Positions 10,880-19,810 of a stretch of 64,000 nt of DNA are shown here, one piece after another. The stretch is from contig NZ_LUTN01000007.1 of the NCBI RefSeq assembly GCF_002111595.1, forward strand, positions 124,001 to 188,000, read 5' to 3'. The translations under genes and the position numbers were made by a program. The DNA is from Lonsdalea britannica. GTDB lineage: Bacteria; Pseudomonadota; Gammaproteobacteria; Enterobacterales; Enterobacteriaceae. The notes below the pieces were generated by a model. It saw nothing but the letters and a program-made list of their open reading frames with translations. It did no database searches and was not told the origin of the DNA. Each line of letters begins with the position of its first letter. Position 1 is the first letter of the stretch.

Positions 10880-11777
10880 ATGGATTTTGCCGTTTTTTTA
10901 CAGCAGGTGGTCAATGGCATGAGCTTGGCAGTATGTATGCGCTGATCGCGATTGGTTACACCATGGTGTATGGCGTACTACGGCTGATTAACTTCGCCCA
11001 TGCGGATATCATGATGGTCGGCGCCTTTCTGGCGCTGATCGCCTTTACCTCCTTCGGGCTGCCTTTCGGGGCAGCGATTCTATTTTCGGTGCTGGTCTCG
11101 GCCCTGCTTGGGGTCGCCATCGATCGCATCGCCTATCGCCCGCTGCGGCAGGCGTCCAAAATTTCCATGCTGATCACCGCCATCGGCGTCAGCTTCTTTC
11201 TGGAGAACCTCTTCAACGTCGTGTTCGGCGGTAGCCCGCGTTTCTTTGAATCGCCGCCGTTTTTCAACAAAACCGTGACGATCGGCCACATCGTGATCAC
11301 GCAGGTAGCGTGGATGGTGCCGCTGATCACCCTGGTGCTGCTGGCGATCATTCTGTTCATTCTGTACCGCACCCGACAAGGGATGGCGATCCGCGCGGTG
11401 GCGTTCGACGTCAATACCGTGCGCCTGATGGGGATTGATGCCAACCACATCATTTCGCTGGTGTTTGCGCTGGGGAGCGCGCTGGCGTCGCTGGGTGGGG
11501 TGTTCTATGCCATCAGCTACCCGACTATCGATCCGCTAATGGGGGTCTTGATCGGCCTGAAAGCTTTCGCCGCGGCGGTATTGGGCGGAATTGGCAGCGT
11601 GACCGGGGCGGTCATCGGCGGCTTTATTCTGGCTTTACCGAAGTGGTGGCGGTCGCCGTTTTCCCGGAATTGGGCGGGTACAAAGATGCTTTCGCCTTCA
11701 TGTTTCTTATTTTGGTGCTGCTGTTCAGACCGGTGGGCATCATGGGTGATGAACGACTGGAAAGGAGCCGCTTCTGA
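10880..11777 (+). CDS. livH: HAAT ABC transporter permease LivH, frame broken by two 1-base deletions
   Basis: Inner-membrane permease pairing with LivM. It starts MDFAVFLQQVVNGMSLG with AAGGAG 7 bases upstream. The next codons should read GSMYALIAIGYTMVYGVLRLINFAHADIMM, but one base is lost at about 10926 (GGG to GG). A second loss at about 11631 converts the expected GFILGLTEVVAVAVFPELGGYKDAF into an unrelated tail. Restoring one G at each place gives 299 residues ending FRPVGIMGDERLERSRF. The stop then overlaps the livM start (TGATG). The central LivH signature LGGIGSVTGAVIGG is intact. Most likely sequence error; if real, the transporter would be inactive. Confidence 0.9.
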
Positions 11778-12820
11778 TGAGAATGCCGCAGACCTCCTCT
11801 TCGCTGCTGTTGTGCTATATCGTCCTGTTCGCGCTGGCTTTTTTAGGGCTTTTTACCCTGCAAAACGCGTTCAATGATTATGTGCTTCGCATTATCTGCA
11901 ACATCTTTATCTTCATGATCCTGGCGGTCAGCTACAACCTGATCAACGGGGTCACCGGCCAGCTGTCGTTGGAGCCGAACGGTTTTGTTGCCATCGGCGC
12001 TTACGTCACGGCGCTATTGTTGCTGACCGCAGACAACAAAACGGACATGTTCGAAATGGCGTCGCCCAGTCCGTTCATTCTGGCCCTGCACACGACGTTT
12101 CTGCCTGCGCTGGTCATCAGCGGCATCTGCGCCGCGGTGGTGGCCGTCTGTCTGTCGTTCCCGGTCTTTCGCGTACGGGGCGATTATCTGGCGATCGTCA
12201 CACTGGGCTTTGGTTTCATTATCAAGATCCTGGCGATCAACAACCCGCAAATCACCAATGGCGCTATCGGACTGAATGAGATCCCGCAGGCGGATCATAT
12301 TCTGTACTGGTGCGGGTTCATTGCGATCGTCGCCGTGCTGTTCGTCCTGCAGCTGGTCTACTCCAAGTATGGAAGGGCGATGAAGGCGGTGCGCGATGAC
12401 GAAGATGCCGCGATTGCGATGGGCATCAATACCTTCCGCATCAAAACCTGCGCCTTTGCGACCAGCGCCTTTTTCGAAGGTATCGGCGGCGGCCTGTTGG
12501 CCTCGCTGCTCACCATCATCTCCCCGGATCTGTTCGACTTTATGCTGACCTTCCAGCTGTTGATCATCATCGTGCTGGGCGGATTGGGCAGCACCACCGG
12601 CGCGATCCTGGGGACGATCGTCGTGGTGGGGAGCGGCGAGTGGCTGCGCTTCCTAGATCAGCCGCTGACGCTGTTCGGTCAGGATCTGGGATCGCATCCC
12701 GGCCTGCGTATGGTGGTGTTCTCGCTGGTGCTGTTGATCATCATGCTGTTCGCACGCGAAGGGCTGCTGGGCAAACGGGAAATTTGGGAAATACGCGGGA
12801 GGCGTCAGAATGGCAAATGA
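11777..12820 (+). CDS. livM: HAAT ABC transporter permease LivM
   Basis: Second inner-membrane permease of the importer, 347 residues with about nine predicted hydrophobic segments. Family hallmarks are LINGVTGQLSLEPNGFVAIGAYV near residue 60 (short conserved part: NGFVAIGAY), VRGDYLAIVTLGFG, KAVRDDEDAAIAMGIN (the coupling loop contacting the ATPases) and LGGLGSTTGAILG. It starts inside the livH stop and ends 11 bases into livG, as expected for one translationally coupled operon. Its C-terminus is charged and lies in the cytoplasm by prediction. Confidence 0.92.
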   Translation: MRMPQTSSSLLLCYIVLFALAFLGLFTLQNAFNDYVLRIICNIFIFMILAVSYNLINGVTGQLSLEPNGFVAIGAYVTALLLLTADNKTDMFEMASPSPFILALHTTFLPALVISGICAAVVAVCLSFPVFRVRGDYLAIVTLGFGFIIKILAINNPQITNGAIGLNEIPQADHILYWCGFIAIVAVLFVLQLVYSKYGRAMKAVRDDEDAAIAMGINTFRIKTCAFATSAFFEGIGGGLLASLLTIISPDLFDFMLTFQLLIIIVLGGLGSTTGAILGTIVVVGSGEWLRFLDQPLTLFGQDLGSHPGLRMVVFSLVLLIIMLFAREGLLGKREIWEIRGRRQNGK

Positions 12821-13589
12821 GGCACTACTTCGCGTTGCGGACGTCACCATGCAATTTGGCGGACTGCGCGCCATTGACGGCGTTAGCTTTCACATTGCGC
12901 CTGCGGAGATCTTCGGTTTGATCGGACCGAACGGCGCGGGCAAAACCACGCTGTTCAACGTGATTACGGCCAACTACAAGCCAACCGGCGGCACGGTGGA
13001 ACTGGAGTCTCAGGCGCTGACCGGGCTGAAACCGAATCAGGTGGTGAACCGGGGGATCGCCAGAACGTTCCAGAACATCCGGTTGTTCCCGTCCATGACG
13101 GTGCTCGACAACGTGTTGATCGGACTCGATCGCTTTATTCATTACTCTTTCCTCGAAGCCGCCCTGCGCTGTGGGCGTTTCTTCACGGCGGAGAAGCGTG
13201 CGCGGGAAAAGGCGATGCAGCTGCTGGACTATATCGGCATCGCCGAACACGCCCATTCGCTGGCGACCAACCTGAGTTACGGCAATCAGCGTAAGGTGGA
13301 AATTGCGCGGGCGCTGGCGACGTCGCCCAAGCTGCTGTTGCTTGACGAGCCTGCCGCAGGGATGAACCCCCGCGAGACGGCGGAACTGGCGCAGCTGATT
13401 TTCAAAATGCGAAAGGATTTTGGACTGACGGTGTTGTTGATTGAACATGATATGTCGTTTGTGAACTCCCTGTGCGAGCGGGTGATGGTGCTGGACTACG
13501 GCAAGGCGTTGTTTAGCGGCACGCCGAACGAAGCCATCAACCATCCTGACGTCATCGCCGCGTATCTGGGGGACATCGATTATGCTTAA
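12810..13589 (+). CDS. livG: HAAT ABC transporter ATPase LivG
   Basis: One of two ATP-binding subunits driving import. The 259-residue protein has Walker A GPNGAGKTT, the ABC signature region LSYGNQRKVEIARAL (signature in the LSYGxQ form typical of LivG), Walker B LLLLDEPAAGMNP and an H-loop EHDMSFV. Overlaps livM by 11 bases and livF by 8 bases. Together with LivF it forms the cytoplasmic ATPase heterodimer. No oddities. Confidence 0.94.
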   Translation: MANEALLRVADVTMQFGGLRAIDGVSFHIAPAEIFGLIGPNGAGKTTLFNVITANYKPTGGTVELESQALTGLKPNQVVNRGIARTFQNIRLFPSMTVLDNVLIGLDRFIHYSFLEAALRCGRFFTAEKRAREKAMQLLDYIGIAEHAHSLATNLSYGNQRKVEIARALATSPKLLLLDEPAAGMNPRETAELAQLIFKMRKDFGLTVLLIEHDMSFVNSLCERVMVLDYGKALFSGTPNEAINHPDVIAAYLGDIDYA

Positions 13590-14277
13590 AGCGACCGATC
13601 TACGGGTTTTTTACGGTCTGATTCAGGGACTGAAAGGGATCGATATCGAGGTCAACAACAGCGAGATTGTGACGTTGATTGGCAGTAACGGCGCCGGGAA
13701 AACGTCGACGCTGAATGGCATCATCAATCTGGTGAAATCCACCGGCGCGGTCAATTTTCTCAACGAAGATATTTCCCACCGTCAGACGCATCAGATCGTG
13801 CGTCAGGGGCTGGCGTTGGTGCCGGAAGGGCGCAAGGTGTTCACCAACCTGACCATCGAAGAAAATCTGCGGATGGGGGCGTACAACAACCCGGTGAGGT
13901 TCAGCTATCTGCGCGACAAGATGTATGCGATGTTTCCCCGTCTGAAAGAACGGCGTGCGCAGCTGGCGGGCACGATGAGCGGCGGGGAACAGCAGATGCT
14001 GGCGATTGCCCGGGCGCTGATGAGTGAACCGGCGTTGCTGATGCTGGACGAGCCGAGTCTGGGCCTTGCGCCGAAGGTGGTGGGCGAGCTGTTCAACATC
14101 ATTCGTCAACTGCGCGAGGAGAAGATTACGATCCTGCTGGTTGAGCAGAATGCGACCGCAGCGCTGAAAATCGCCGACCGGGCCTACGTGCTGGAAAACG
14201 GTAAGATCGTCCTGCATGGACCCGCACAGGAAGTGCTGGCGAATCCCGAGGTGAAGACCCTGTATCTCGGCGGTTGA
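13582..14277 (+). CDS. livF: HAAT ABC transporter ATPase LivF
   Basis: Second ATP-binding subunit, 231 residues. Walker A GSNGAGKTS, signature MSGGEQQMLAIARAL, Walker B LLMLDEPSLGLAPK and the LVEQN H-loop variant typical of LivF are all present. Last gene of the operon; about 175 bases follow before yabI and no strong terminator is visible there. The complete gene set (binding protein, two permeases, two ATPases) makes this a self-contained importer. Confidence 0.94.
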   Translation: MLKATDLRVFYGLIQGLKGIDIEVNNSEIVTLIGSNGAGKTSTLNGIINLVKSTGAVNFLNEDISHRQTHQIVRQGLALVPEGRKVFTNLTIEENLRMGAYNNPVRFSYLRDKMYAMFPRLKERRAQLAGTMSGGEQQMLAIARALMSEPALLMLDEPSLGLAPKVVGELFNIIRQLREEKITILLVEQNATAALKIADRAYVLENGKIVLHGPAQEVLANPEVKTLYLGG

Positions 14278-14452
14278 CGTAGTGCGGCGGCGTTGCCGTC
14301 GCCTGCTGCATCCGCAGGAATTGGTCTTTGCAATGTTTATATGGGGGGCGATCGCCAGGCCGTCGTGCCGTCGGCGAGGGAAGCGCTGTCGTCCGGCGGT
14401 TTTCTGCTATTATCCCGAAGTCCTGATTTTTAGCGCAGATAAGTAGGGATTT

Positions 14453-15211
14453 ATGCAAGCCTGGCTTGAGCACTTGGTTACTCAATCGTTGGCCTATTCA
14501 CTGCTGGCCGTTTTGCTGGTGGCTTTTCTTGAGTCGCTGGCGTTGGTGGGGCTGCTGCTACCGGGCACCTTAATGATGGCGTCGCTGGGCACTTTGATCG
14601 GCAGCGGACACCTGGGACTTTATCCGGCCTGGGGGGTTGGCATTATCGGCTGCCTGCTGGGGGACTGGATTTCCTATTACATCGGCTGGCGCTTCAAAGA
14701 CCGGCTGCACGGTTGGTCATTTGTCCAGAAACACAGCGCCTATCTCTATCGCATCGAAAAAATGCTGCATCAGCACCATCTCGCGACCATTCTGGTCGGG
14801 CGCTTTATCGGTCCGACCCGGCCGCTCATCCCGATGGTCGCCGGTATGCTGGAACTGCCGCCGAAGCGATTTGCGTTACCCAATATCATCGGCTGCCTGA
14901 CCTGGCCGCCGGTATATCTGATGCCGGGTATTTTGGCGGGGGTGGCGATCGATATCCCCGCGGCGGCGGACAGCGGCAGCTTCCGCTGGCTGTTGCTGAC
15001 CGCTGCGGTGCTGACCTGGTCCGCCGGATGGTTGCTGTGGCGTGCATGGCGGACACGCCGAGCACCGTCGGAGGGATGGCTGACGCCAGCGCGGTTACGC
15101 TGGCTGGCGCCGACAGCGACGATCGTGGCGGCGATCAGTCTGGTGCTGCTGTGGCGGCACCCGCTGATGTCGGTTTACCTGCACCTGCTGTTGCAGATCT
15201 TCTACGGCTGA
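14453..15211 (+). CDS. yabI: DedA-family inner-membrane protein YabI
   Basis: Polytopic membrane protein of the DedA superfamily, linked in general to membrane lipid (undecaprenyl-phosphate or phospholipid) translocation and envelope homeostasis; the role of YabI itself is not established. The 252-residue protein shows the family motifs FLESLALVGLLLPGT near the N-terminus and GRFIGPTRPLIPMVAGM in the middle. It is almost the length of E. coli YabI. A possible -10 (TATTAT) lies about 40 bases upstream. It ends exactly against the ilvN stop on the other strand. In E. coli the next gene is thiQ; here ilvNB is inserted between them. Confidence 0.92.
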   Translation: MQAWLEHLVTQSLAYSLLAVLLVAFLESLALVGLLLPGTLMMASLGTLIGSGHLGLYPAWGVGIIGCLLGDWISYYIGWRFKDRLHGWSFVQKHSAYLYRIEKMLHQHHLATILVGRFIGPTRPLIPMVAGMLELPPKRFALPNIIGCLTWPPVYLMPGILAGVAIDIPAAADSGSFRWLLLTAAVLTWSAGWLLWRAWRTRRAPSEGWLTPARLRWLAPTATIVAAISLVLLWRHPLMSVYLHLLLQIFYG

Positions 15212-15505
15212 TCAGCGGTAGAACTCCGCCACCTGCTCGAAAATGCGGGTGTCGTCGCCGTGGCGGCGCACCTGCAACACATCTTCCAGCTTTTCCACCT
15301 GACTGATCATCTGTGCCAGACGGTCGTCGTCGTTCACCAGCAGCCAGATGCGGCTTTGTTCACCGCCAGGCAGCGGCATACACATGATGCCTTCCACGTT
15401 GAACGCCCGGCGCGCGAACAGGCCGCAGACATGCGACATGACGCCGGGATGGTTGCGGACGGACAGCTCAAGCGTGACCTGGGTTGAAGAGGATGCGGTC
15501 TGCAT
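15212..15505 (-). CDS. ilvN: Acetolactate synthase I small (regulatory) subunit IlvN
   Basis: Regulatory subunit of acetohydroxyacid synthase I; binds valine and gives feedback control of IlvB. The 97-residue protein is a single ACT domain ([29 protein letters not shown]), the short form typical of IlvN and unlike the longer IlvH (about 163 residues). I choose the ATG at 15505 because GGAGAT lies 8 bases upstream, it is 4 bases after the ilvB stop, and the length matches E. coli IlvN (96). An upstream start overlapping ilvB is possible but less likely. Confidence 0.93.
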   Translation of the reverse strand: MQTASSSTQVTLELSVRNHPGVMSHVCGLFARRAFNVEGIMCMPLPGGEQSRIWLLVNDDDRLAQMISQVEKLEDVLQVRRHGDDTRIFEQVAEFYR

Positions 15506-15509
15506 AGAA

Positions 15510-17171
15510 TTAATCTCCAATCATCTCAATGTTGGCGGCACCCGGCGGCACCATCGGATACACTTTTTCGTTCACGTCGATCAGCGCATGAATCAGCGCC
15601 GGACCCGGCTGCTTCATGATGTCGCGCAGCGCGGCCTGCGGATCTTTCGCCGCATTCAAATCACAGGTCGCCAGTCCGAAACCGGCGGCAATCGCCAGGA
15701 AATTGGCCTGATAGCTGTAGTCGGACGCCACGTAACGCTGTTCGTAAAACAGATCCTGCTGCTGGTGCACCATGCCCAGCGCCTGATTATTCATCAGCAC
15801 GATTTTGACGTTAAGGCGCTGTTCGGCCAGCGTCGCCAATTCCTGAATATTCATCATCAGACTGCCGTCGCCGGAGAAGCATACGACCGTGCGATCGGGT
15901 TCCGCCAGCGCGGCGCCGATAGCGGCCGGTACGCCGAATCCCATCGTCCCTAAACCGCCCGATGTCAGCCATTGGCGCGTGCGGCGCAGCGGGTACGACT
16001 GAGCGACCCACATCTGATGCTGGCCGACGTCGGTGGAGATAATGGCGCTGTCGTCCAGCGATTCGGCGACGGCATGAACCAGTCCGTAGTGGCTCAGCGG
16101 ATCGTCCTGCTGCAGATTGGCGGGATATTCCTGCTGCAATGCACTGACCTGCTGGCGCCATTCGGCGCGCGTCTGCGGCTCGATCAGCGGCAGCAGCTGC
16201 GTCAATCCTTTAGCGACATCGGCATGCAGCGCGACGTGCGGCTGACGGATTTTGCCCAGCTCGGCGGCATCGATGTCCATGTGAATAATGCTGGCGTTCG
16301 GGCAGAACTGCTCGGCTTTGCCGATAGCGCGATCGTCGAAACGCGCGCCCAGAACGATCAACAGATCGGACTGTTGCAGGATCATGTTGGTGGATCGTGC
16401 GCCGTGCATGCCCAACATACCCAGCGACAGCGGATGATCGGCGGGCATGGCGCCGAGCGCCATCAGGGTCATGGTGGTGGGGATCCCTGCGGACTCCGCT
16501 AACTGGATCGCCTGCTGATGCGCGCCGGCGCTGACGATCCCGCCGCCGAGATACAGCACGGGACGGCTGGCGGCGTTGATCATCGCGGCCGCCTGCTCGA
16601 GGGCCTGCGGTTCGGCGGCCACCGGTGCGTCGTTCGGCGCAGGCGCCGGCAGGGCGTCCAGCTCAATGGTGGCGGTCTGCACATCTTTCGGCACGTCGAT
16701 CCACACCGGGCCGGGGCGACCTGACTGCGCGATGCGGAACGCCTCGTTCATCACGTGGGCCAGCTCGTTGATGTCGCGCACCAGATAGTTGTGTTTGGTG
16801 ACGGGGATGGAGATGCCGTAGGTGTCCACTTCCTGAAAGGCGTCGCTGCCGATCATGTTGGAGGAGACCTGAGCGGTGATGCAGACCAGCGGAATGGAAT
16901 CGAGTTTCGCATCCGCAATCGCGGTCAGCAGGTTGGTCGCGCCGGGGCCGCTGGAGGCCATGCAGACCGCCGCTTTGCCGCTGGCGCGCGCCATGCCCTG
17001 AGCGATGAAGCCCGCGCCTTGTTCGTGTCGCGCCAATACGTGGCGAATGGTTCGGCTTTGTCCCAGCGCATCGTACAGCGGCAGGGCGGCCCCGCCGGGA
17101 ATACCCGTGACGGTCGTGATGCCTTGCTGCTCCAGCATGTGGACGATCAGCTCAGCTCCGGTATAACGCAT
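15510..17171 (-). CDS. ilvB: Acetolactate synthase I large (catalytic) subunit IlvB
   Basis: Thiamine-diphosphate enzyme making 2-acetolactate or 2-aceto-2-hydroxybutyrate, the first common step of valine, leucine and isoleucine synthesis. The protein (553 residues from the ATG at 17171) has the catalytic Glu region [15 protein letters not shown], the ThDP-binding [15 protein letters not shown] and the conserved C-terminus [13 protein letters not shown]. Identity as IlvB rather than IlvI rests on close match to E. coli IlvB, the IlvN partner and the ivbL leader. The start at 17171 is preferred over 17177 because AAAGGAT is then 7 bases away. Flanked upstream by the ivbL attenuator. Confidence 0.94.
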   Translation of the reverse strand: MRYTGAELIVHMLEQQGITTVTGIPGGAALPLYDALGQSRTIRHVLARHEQGAGFIAQGMARASGKAAVCMASSGPGATNLLTAIADAKLDSIPLVCITAQVSSNMIGSDAFQEVDTYGISIPVTKHNYLVRDINELAHVMNEAFRIAQSGRPGPVWIDVPKDVQTATIELDALPAPAPNDAPVAAEPQALEQAAAMINAASRPVLYLGGGIVSAGAHQQAIQLAESAGIPTTMTLMALGAMPADHPLSLGMLGMHGARSTNMILQQSDLLIVLGARFDDRAIGKAEQFCPNASIIHMDIDAAELGKIRQPHVALHADVAKGLTQLLPLIEPQTRAEWRQQVSALQQEYPANLQQDDPLSHYGLVHAVAESLDDSAIISTDVGQHQMWVAQSYPLRRTRQWLTSGGLGTMGFGVPAAIGAALAEPDRTVVCFSGDGSLMMNIQELATLAEQRLNVKIVLMNNQALGMVHQQQDLFYEQRYVASDYSYQANFLAIAAGFGLATCDLNAAKDPQAALRDIMKQPGPALIHALIDVNEKVYPMVPPGAANIEMIGD

Positions 17172-17221
17172 AGTCATATCCTTTATCAGAGCCGGTGCAG
17201 TTTGGGAGCGGGGGGCAGAAA

Positions 17222-17258
17222 GAACAAACCCCGCTCGGCTGGCGCCGGCGGGGTTTGA
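17222..17258 (-). terminator. Attenuator terminator of the ivbL-ilvBN operon
   Basis: A GC-rich hairpin with a perfect 10-bp stem (CAAACCCCGC pairing with GCGGGGTTTG) is followed by TTCTTTCT when read toward ilvB. It lies between the leader peptide stop and ilvB, where an attenuator is expected. When valine/leucine tRNAs are short, ribosome stalling on the leader should favour an antiterminator instead. Confidence 0.85.
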
Positions 17259-17282
17259 GAATCTCTTCTGGATTCGAACCCG

Positions 17283-17402
17283 TTACGGCGCGTTGCCGAC
17301 CACGACGACGACCACTAGGCGCACGACGACGACCGCATCGACAAGCGCGGTGTTGGATAGTGCTAGCGTGGAGGACGTGTGTTTCACGGAGAATCCTGTC
17401 AT
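17283..17402 (-). CDS. ivbL: ilvB operon leader peptide IvbL
   Basis: A 39-residue leader peptide ending AVVVVRLVVVVVVGNAP, which matches the E. coli IvbL end (AVVVVRVVVVVGNAP) with one extra Val and a Leu in place of Val. It carries ten consecutive-type Val codons in two blocks and four Leu codons, three of them the rare CTA. Ribosome stalling at these codons under Val/Leu shortage is the sensor for attenuation. It has a longer Ser/Thr-rich N-terminal part than the 32-residue E. coli peptide. The stop lies 25 bases before the attenuator stem. Too short to be found by length-based gene calling. Confidence 0.92.
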   Translation of the reverse strand: MTGFSVKHTSSTLALSNTALVDAVVVVRLVVVVVVGNAP

Positions 17403-17457
17403 TGGTTTTTTTTAAACCATGTGTATGGACAAACCATTTTCACATGGGCTGTGGCAG

Positions 17458-17486
17458 ACAATAACCCACAACCGTGAAAAGGTCAA
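17458..17486 (-). promoter_or_regulatory. Sigma-70 promoter of ivbL-ilvBN
   Basis: Read on the minus strand: TTGACC, a 17-base spacer, then TATTGT. The elements sit 56-84 bases before the ivbL start, just after the thiQ stop codon. Good match in sequence and spacing; transcription start not determined. E. coli ilvB also needs cAMP-CRP; I do not see a clear CRP site. Confidence 0.6.
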
Positions 17487-17499
17487 AACCTGTTCGCCA

Positions 17500-18216
17500 T
17501 CAGTTTTTATTCTGTTCAATGGGGGCGATCCCAAGGATACCGGCGGCGGCGACACGGCCCTGTTGGAGGGCATGTGTGGAGCCGTCGTAAGCCACGCGGC
17601 CGTCGACCACCAGCGCCGTGCGATCGGCGATACGGGCGGCATCGTCGAGATGGTGCGACACCATGAGCAGCGTCAGCTGGCGGTCGCGGCACACGCTGTC
17701 GACCAGCGTCAGCATCTCCGCGCGCAACGCCGGGTCGAGCGCGGAAAACGGTTCGTCCAGCAGCAGAATCGGCTGCTGACGCAACAGGCAACGGGCCAGC
17801 GCCGCCCGCTGGCGTTGGCCGCCGGACACCTGAGACGGCAGACGATCCAGCAGCGCAGTCAACCCGACGCGTTCAGCGATGCGAGCTAACTCCTCGCGCT
17901 GCGGCGGCGTCAGCTTGAGCCCGGGATGCAGTCCCAGCGCGATATTCTGCGACAGCGTCAGATGGGGAAAGAGATTATTTTCCTGAAACAGGATAGATAC
18001 CGGTCTTTTGGCCGGTGGCGTCTGGCGATGGTCGACGCCGTTTAGCATAAGCTGGCCGCTCTCCGCCGGGAGAAAACCGGCGATCAGGCTGAGGAGCGAA
18101 CTTTTTCCCGCGCCGCTGGGGCCAAGCACGGCCACGCGTTCACCGGCTTCTACATGCAAATCGAACTGCATCGGCTGGTGCTGGTAGAGATAGGTCAGTT
18201 TATCGAGAACGATCAT
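17500..18216 (-). CDS. thiQ: Thiamine/TPP ABC transporter ATPase ThiQ
   Basis: ATP-binding subunit of the ThiBPQ importer for thiamine and its phosphates. The 238-residue protein has Walker [10 protein letters not shown], signature [15 protein letters not shown] and Walker [14 protein letters not shown]. The ATG at 18216 ([12 protein letters not shown]) matches the E. coli start; it overlaps the thiP stop by 17 bases. Last gene of the thiBPQ operon, transcribed under the TPP riboswitch upstream of thiB. Confidence 0.94.
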   Translation of the reverse strand: MIVLDKLTYLYQHQPMQFDLHVEAGERVAVLGPSGAGKSSLLSLIAGFLPAESGQLMLNGVDHRQTPPAKRPVSILFQENNLFPHLTLSQNIALGLHPGLKLTPPQREELARIAERVGLTALLDRLPSQVSGGQRQRAALARCLLRQQPILLLDEPFSALDPALRAEMLTLVDSVCRDRQLTLLMVSHHLDDAARIADRTALVVDGRVAYDGSTHALQQGRVAAAGILGIAPIEQNKN

Positions 18217-19810
18217 GAGCGCCCGCCCGTTTTTCAATCAGAGTGAACAGAACAAAACACAGCAACAGCAAAAGTAGGGCGGTCACCGCGCCGTCGGCGC
18301 TGCGGTAAGCGCCGATTTGCTGGTACAGATAAAAGGGCAGCGTTCGGAACTGCTCATTGCCGAATAGCGCGATGATGCCGAAATCGCCCAGCGAGAGAAT
18401 AGAGGCGAACGCCAGCGCCTGGGCGATCGGTGTCCGCAGCGCCCGTAACTCGATGGTTTGCAGTCGCCGCCAGCCGCGGATATCCAATGACTGACACAGC
18501 AGGTTGTAGCGTTCGGCGATGTCATACATGGGATTTTCCAGCACTTTGAGCGCATAGGGGATCGCCATCAGCGCATTCGTCGTCGCCACCAGCCACAGGG
18601 GAGATGTCGGTAGTCCGACGGTGCTGTTTAGCAGCAGGAAAAATCCGCTTGCCAGTACGATGCCGGGCATCGCCAGAATCAGCATGCCGCTGAGATCCAA
18701 TAGCTGGCCGGAAAGATGGCGGCGGCGCAGCTTCAGTTCCCGGCTGCTCCACAGCAGCATCAGCGTCAGCAGTACGCACAACAGACCGGAGAGTATCGCG
18801 ACCCTTAGCGAGGTCCACAGCGCATCCCACAGCGCGGGTTGACGGAGCACGGCAGGCAGGGAGGCGTTCAGTCCGTCCACCACCACGGCCAGTAATGGCG
18901 GCAGCAGGAGTAAGAGCGCGGCAACGATTAACATCGCGTCCGTTATGCGGTTGAACCGCGAGTCCTGAGGATTACGCCAGCGCGCTTGCTGGCTGTAGCC
19001 GACCGGCAGCAGTTTGGCCAGTCGCTGGCTGAGCAGAACCAGACCGAGGCAGCATACCATCTGAATCAGCGCCAACAGCGAAGCGCGCGCCGGATCGTAG
19101 TCGAAGCTTAGCGCCTGATAGATCGCCAGCTCGATAGTCGTGGCCTTGGGGCCACCGCCCAGCGACAGCACAACGGCGAAGCTGGCGAAACAGAGCATAA
19201 AGATCAGCGCGGCCGCAGGCAGGAGCTGTCGGCGCAGCCAGGGCCACTCCACGATGCGGAAGTGCTGCCACTCCCCCATGCCAAGCTGGGCGGCCATCTG
19301 CCGCTGTTCGGTGGCGATACCTTCCAGCGCCTGTAGCATCAGGCGCGTGGCCAGCGGCAGGTTGAAGAAAACGTGCGCCAGCAGTATCCCGCCGAGCCCG
19401 TAGGGAGAAAACGCGTAAGGCAGGCCGAAGGCCGCCGCCAGCTGCGAGAGCCAGCCTTGTCGCCCGTACACGCTCAACAGACCGAATACGGTCACCAACA
19501 CCGGCAGCACCAGCGTCATGGCGTATAGCCTCAACAGCCAGCGATGCCCCGGAAAACGGCGGCGATACAGCGCACGCGCCAGAAAAATCGCCGGGAGGGT
19601 CGACAGCAGCGTCGAGAGCAACGCCTGCCAAAAGGTGAAGCGAACGACGTGCCACAGGTAGTCGTCCTGCCACAGCGCGCGCCACGGATTCTGCGGCGCC
19701 TGAAGCCACAAGGCGCCGAAGGCCAGCGCCGCGACCGCGATCAGCAGCAGGGCGGCGAGAGCGCCGGGCCAGAGCCAGCCGGGAATTAGCGGCTGACGGC
19801 GCGTTGCCAT
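18200..19810 (-). CDS. thiP: Thiamine/TPP ABC transporter permease ThiP
   Basis: Inner-membrane permease of the thiamine importer. At 536 residues it has the same length as E. coli ThiP and the usual fused double-permease architecture (about 12 membrane segments in two halves). The two EAA-type loops are visible: [21 protein letters not shown] in the first half (core [10 protein letters not shown]) and the [20 protein letters not shown] region in the second. Starts 25 bases inside thiB, indicating translational coupling. Confidence 0.94.
   Translation of the reverse strand: MATRRQPLIPGWLWPGALAALLLIAVAALAFGALWLQAPQNPWRALWQDDYLWHVVRFTFWQALLSTLLSTLPAIFLARALYRRRFPGHRWLLRLYAMTLVLPVLVTVFGLLSVYGRQGWLSQLAAAFGLPYAFSPYGLGGILLAHVFFNLPLATRLMLQALEGIATEQRQMAAQLGMGEWQHFRIVEWPWLRRQLLPAAALIFMLCFASFAVVLSLGGGPKATTIELAIYQALSFDYDPARASLLALIQMVCCLGLVLLSQRLAKLLPVGYSQQARWRNPQDSRFNRITDAMLIVAALLLLLPPLLAVVVDGLNASLPAVLRQPALWDALWTSLRVAILSGLLCVLLTLMLLWSSRELKLRRRHLSGQLLDLSGMLILAMPGIVLASGFFLLLNSTVGLPTSPLWLVATTNALMAIPYALKVLENPMYDIAERYNLLCQSLDIRGWRRLQTIELRALRTPIAQALAFASILSLGDFGIIALFGNEQFRTLPFYLYQQIGAYRSADGAVTALLLLLLCFVLFTLIEKRAGAHDRSR

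Noticed and set aside
15510-17171. First read as ilvI (acetolactate synthase III)
   Set aside because: The small partner is a 97-residue IlvN, not IlvH; the leader peptide and attenuator are ivbL type; the sequence matches IlvB better.
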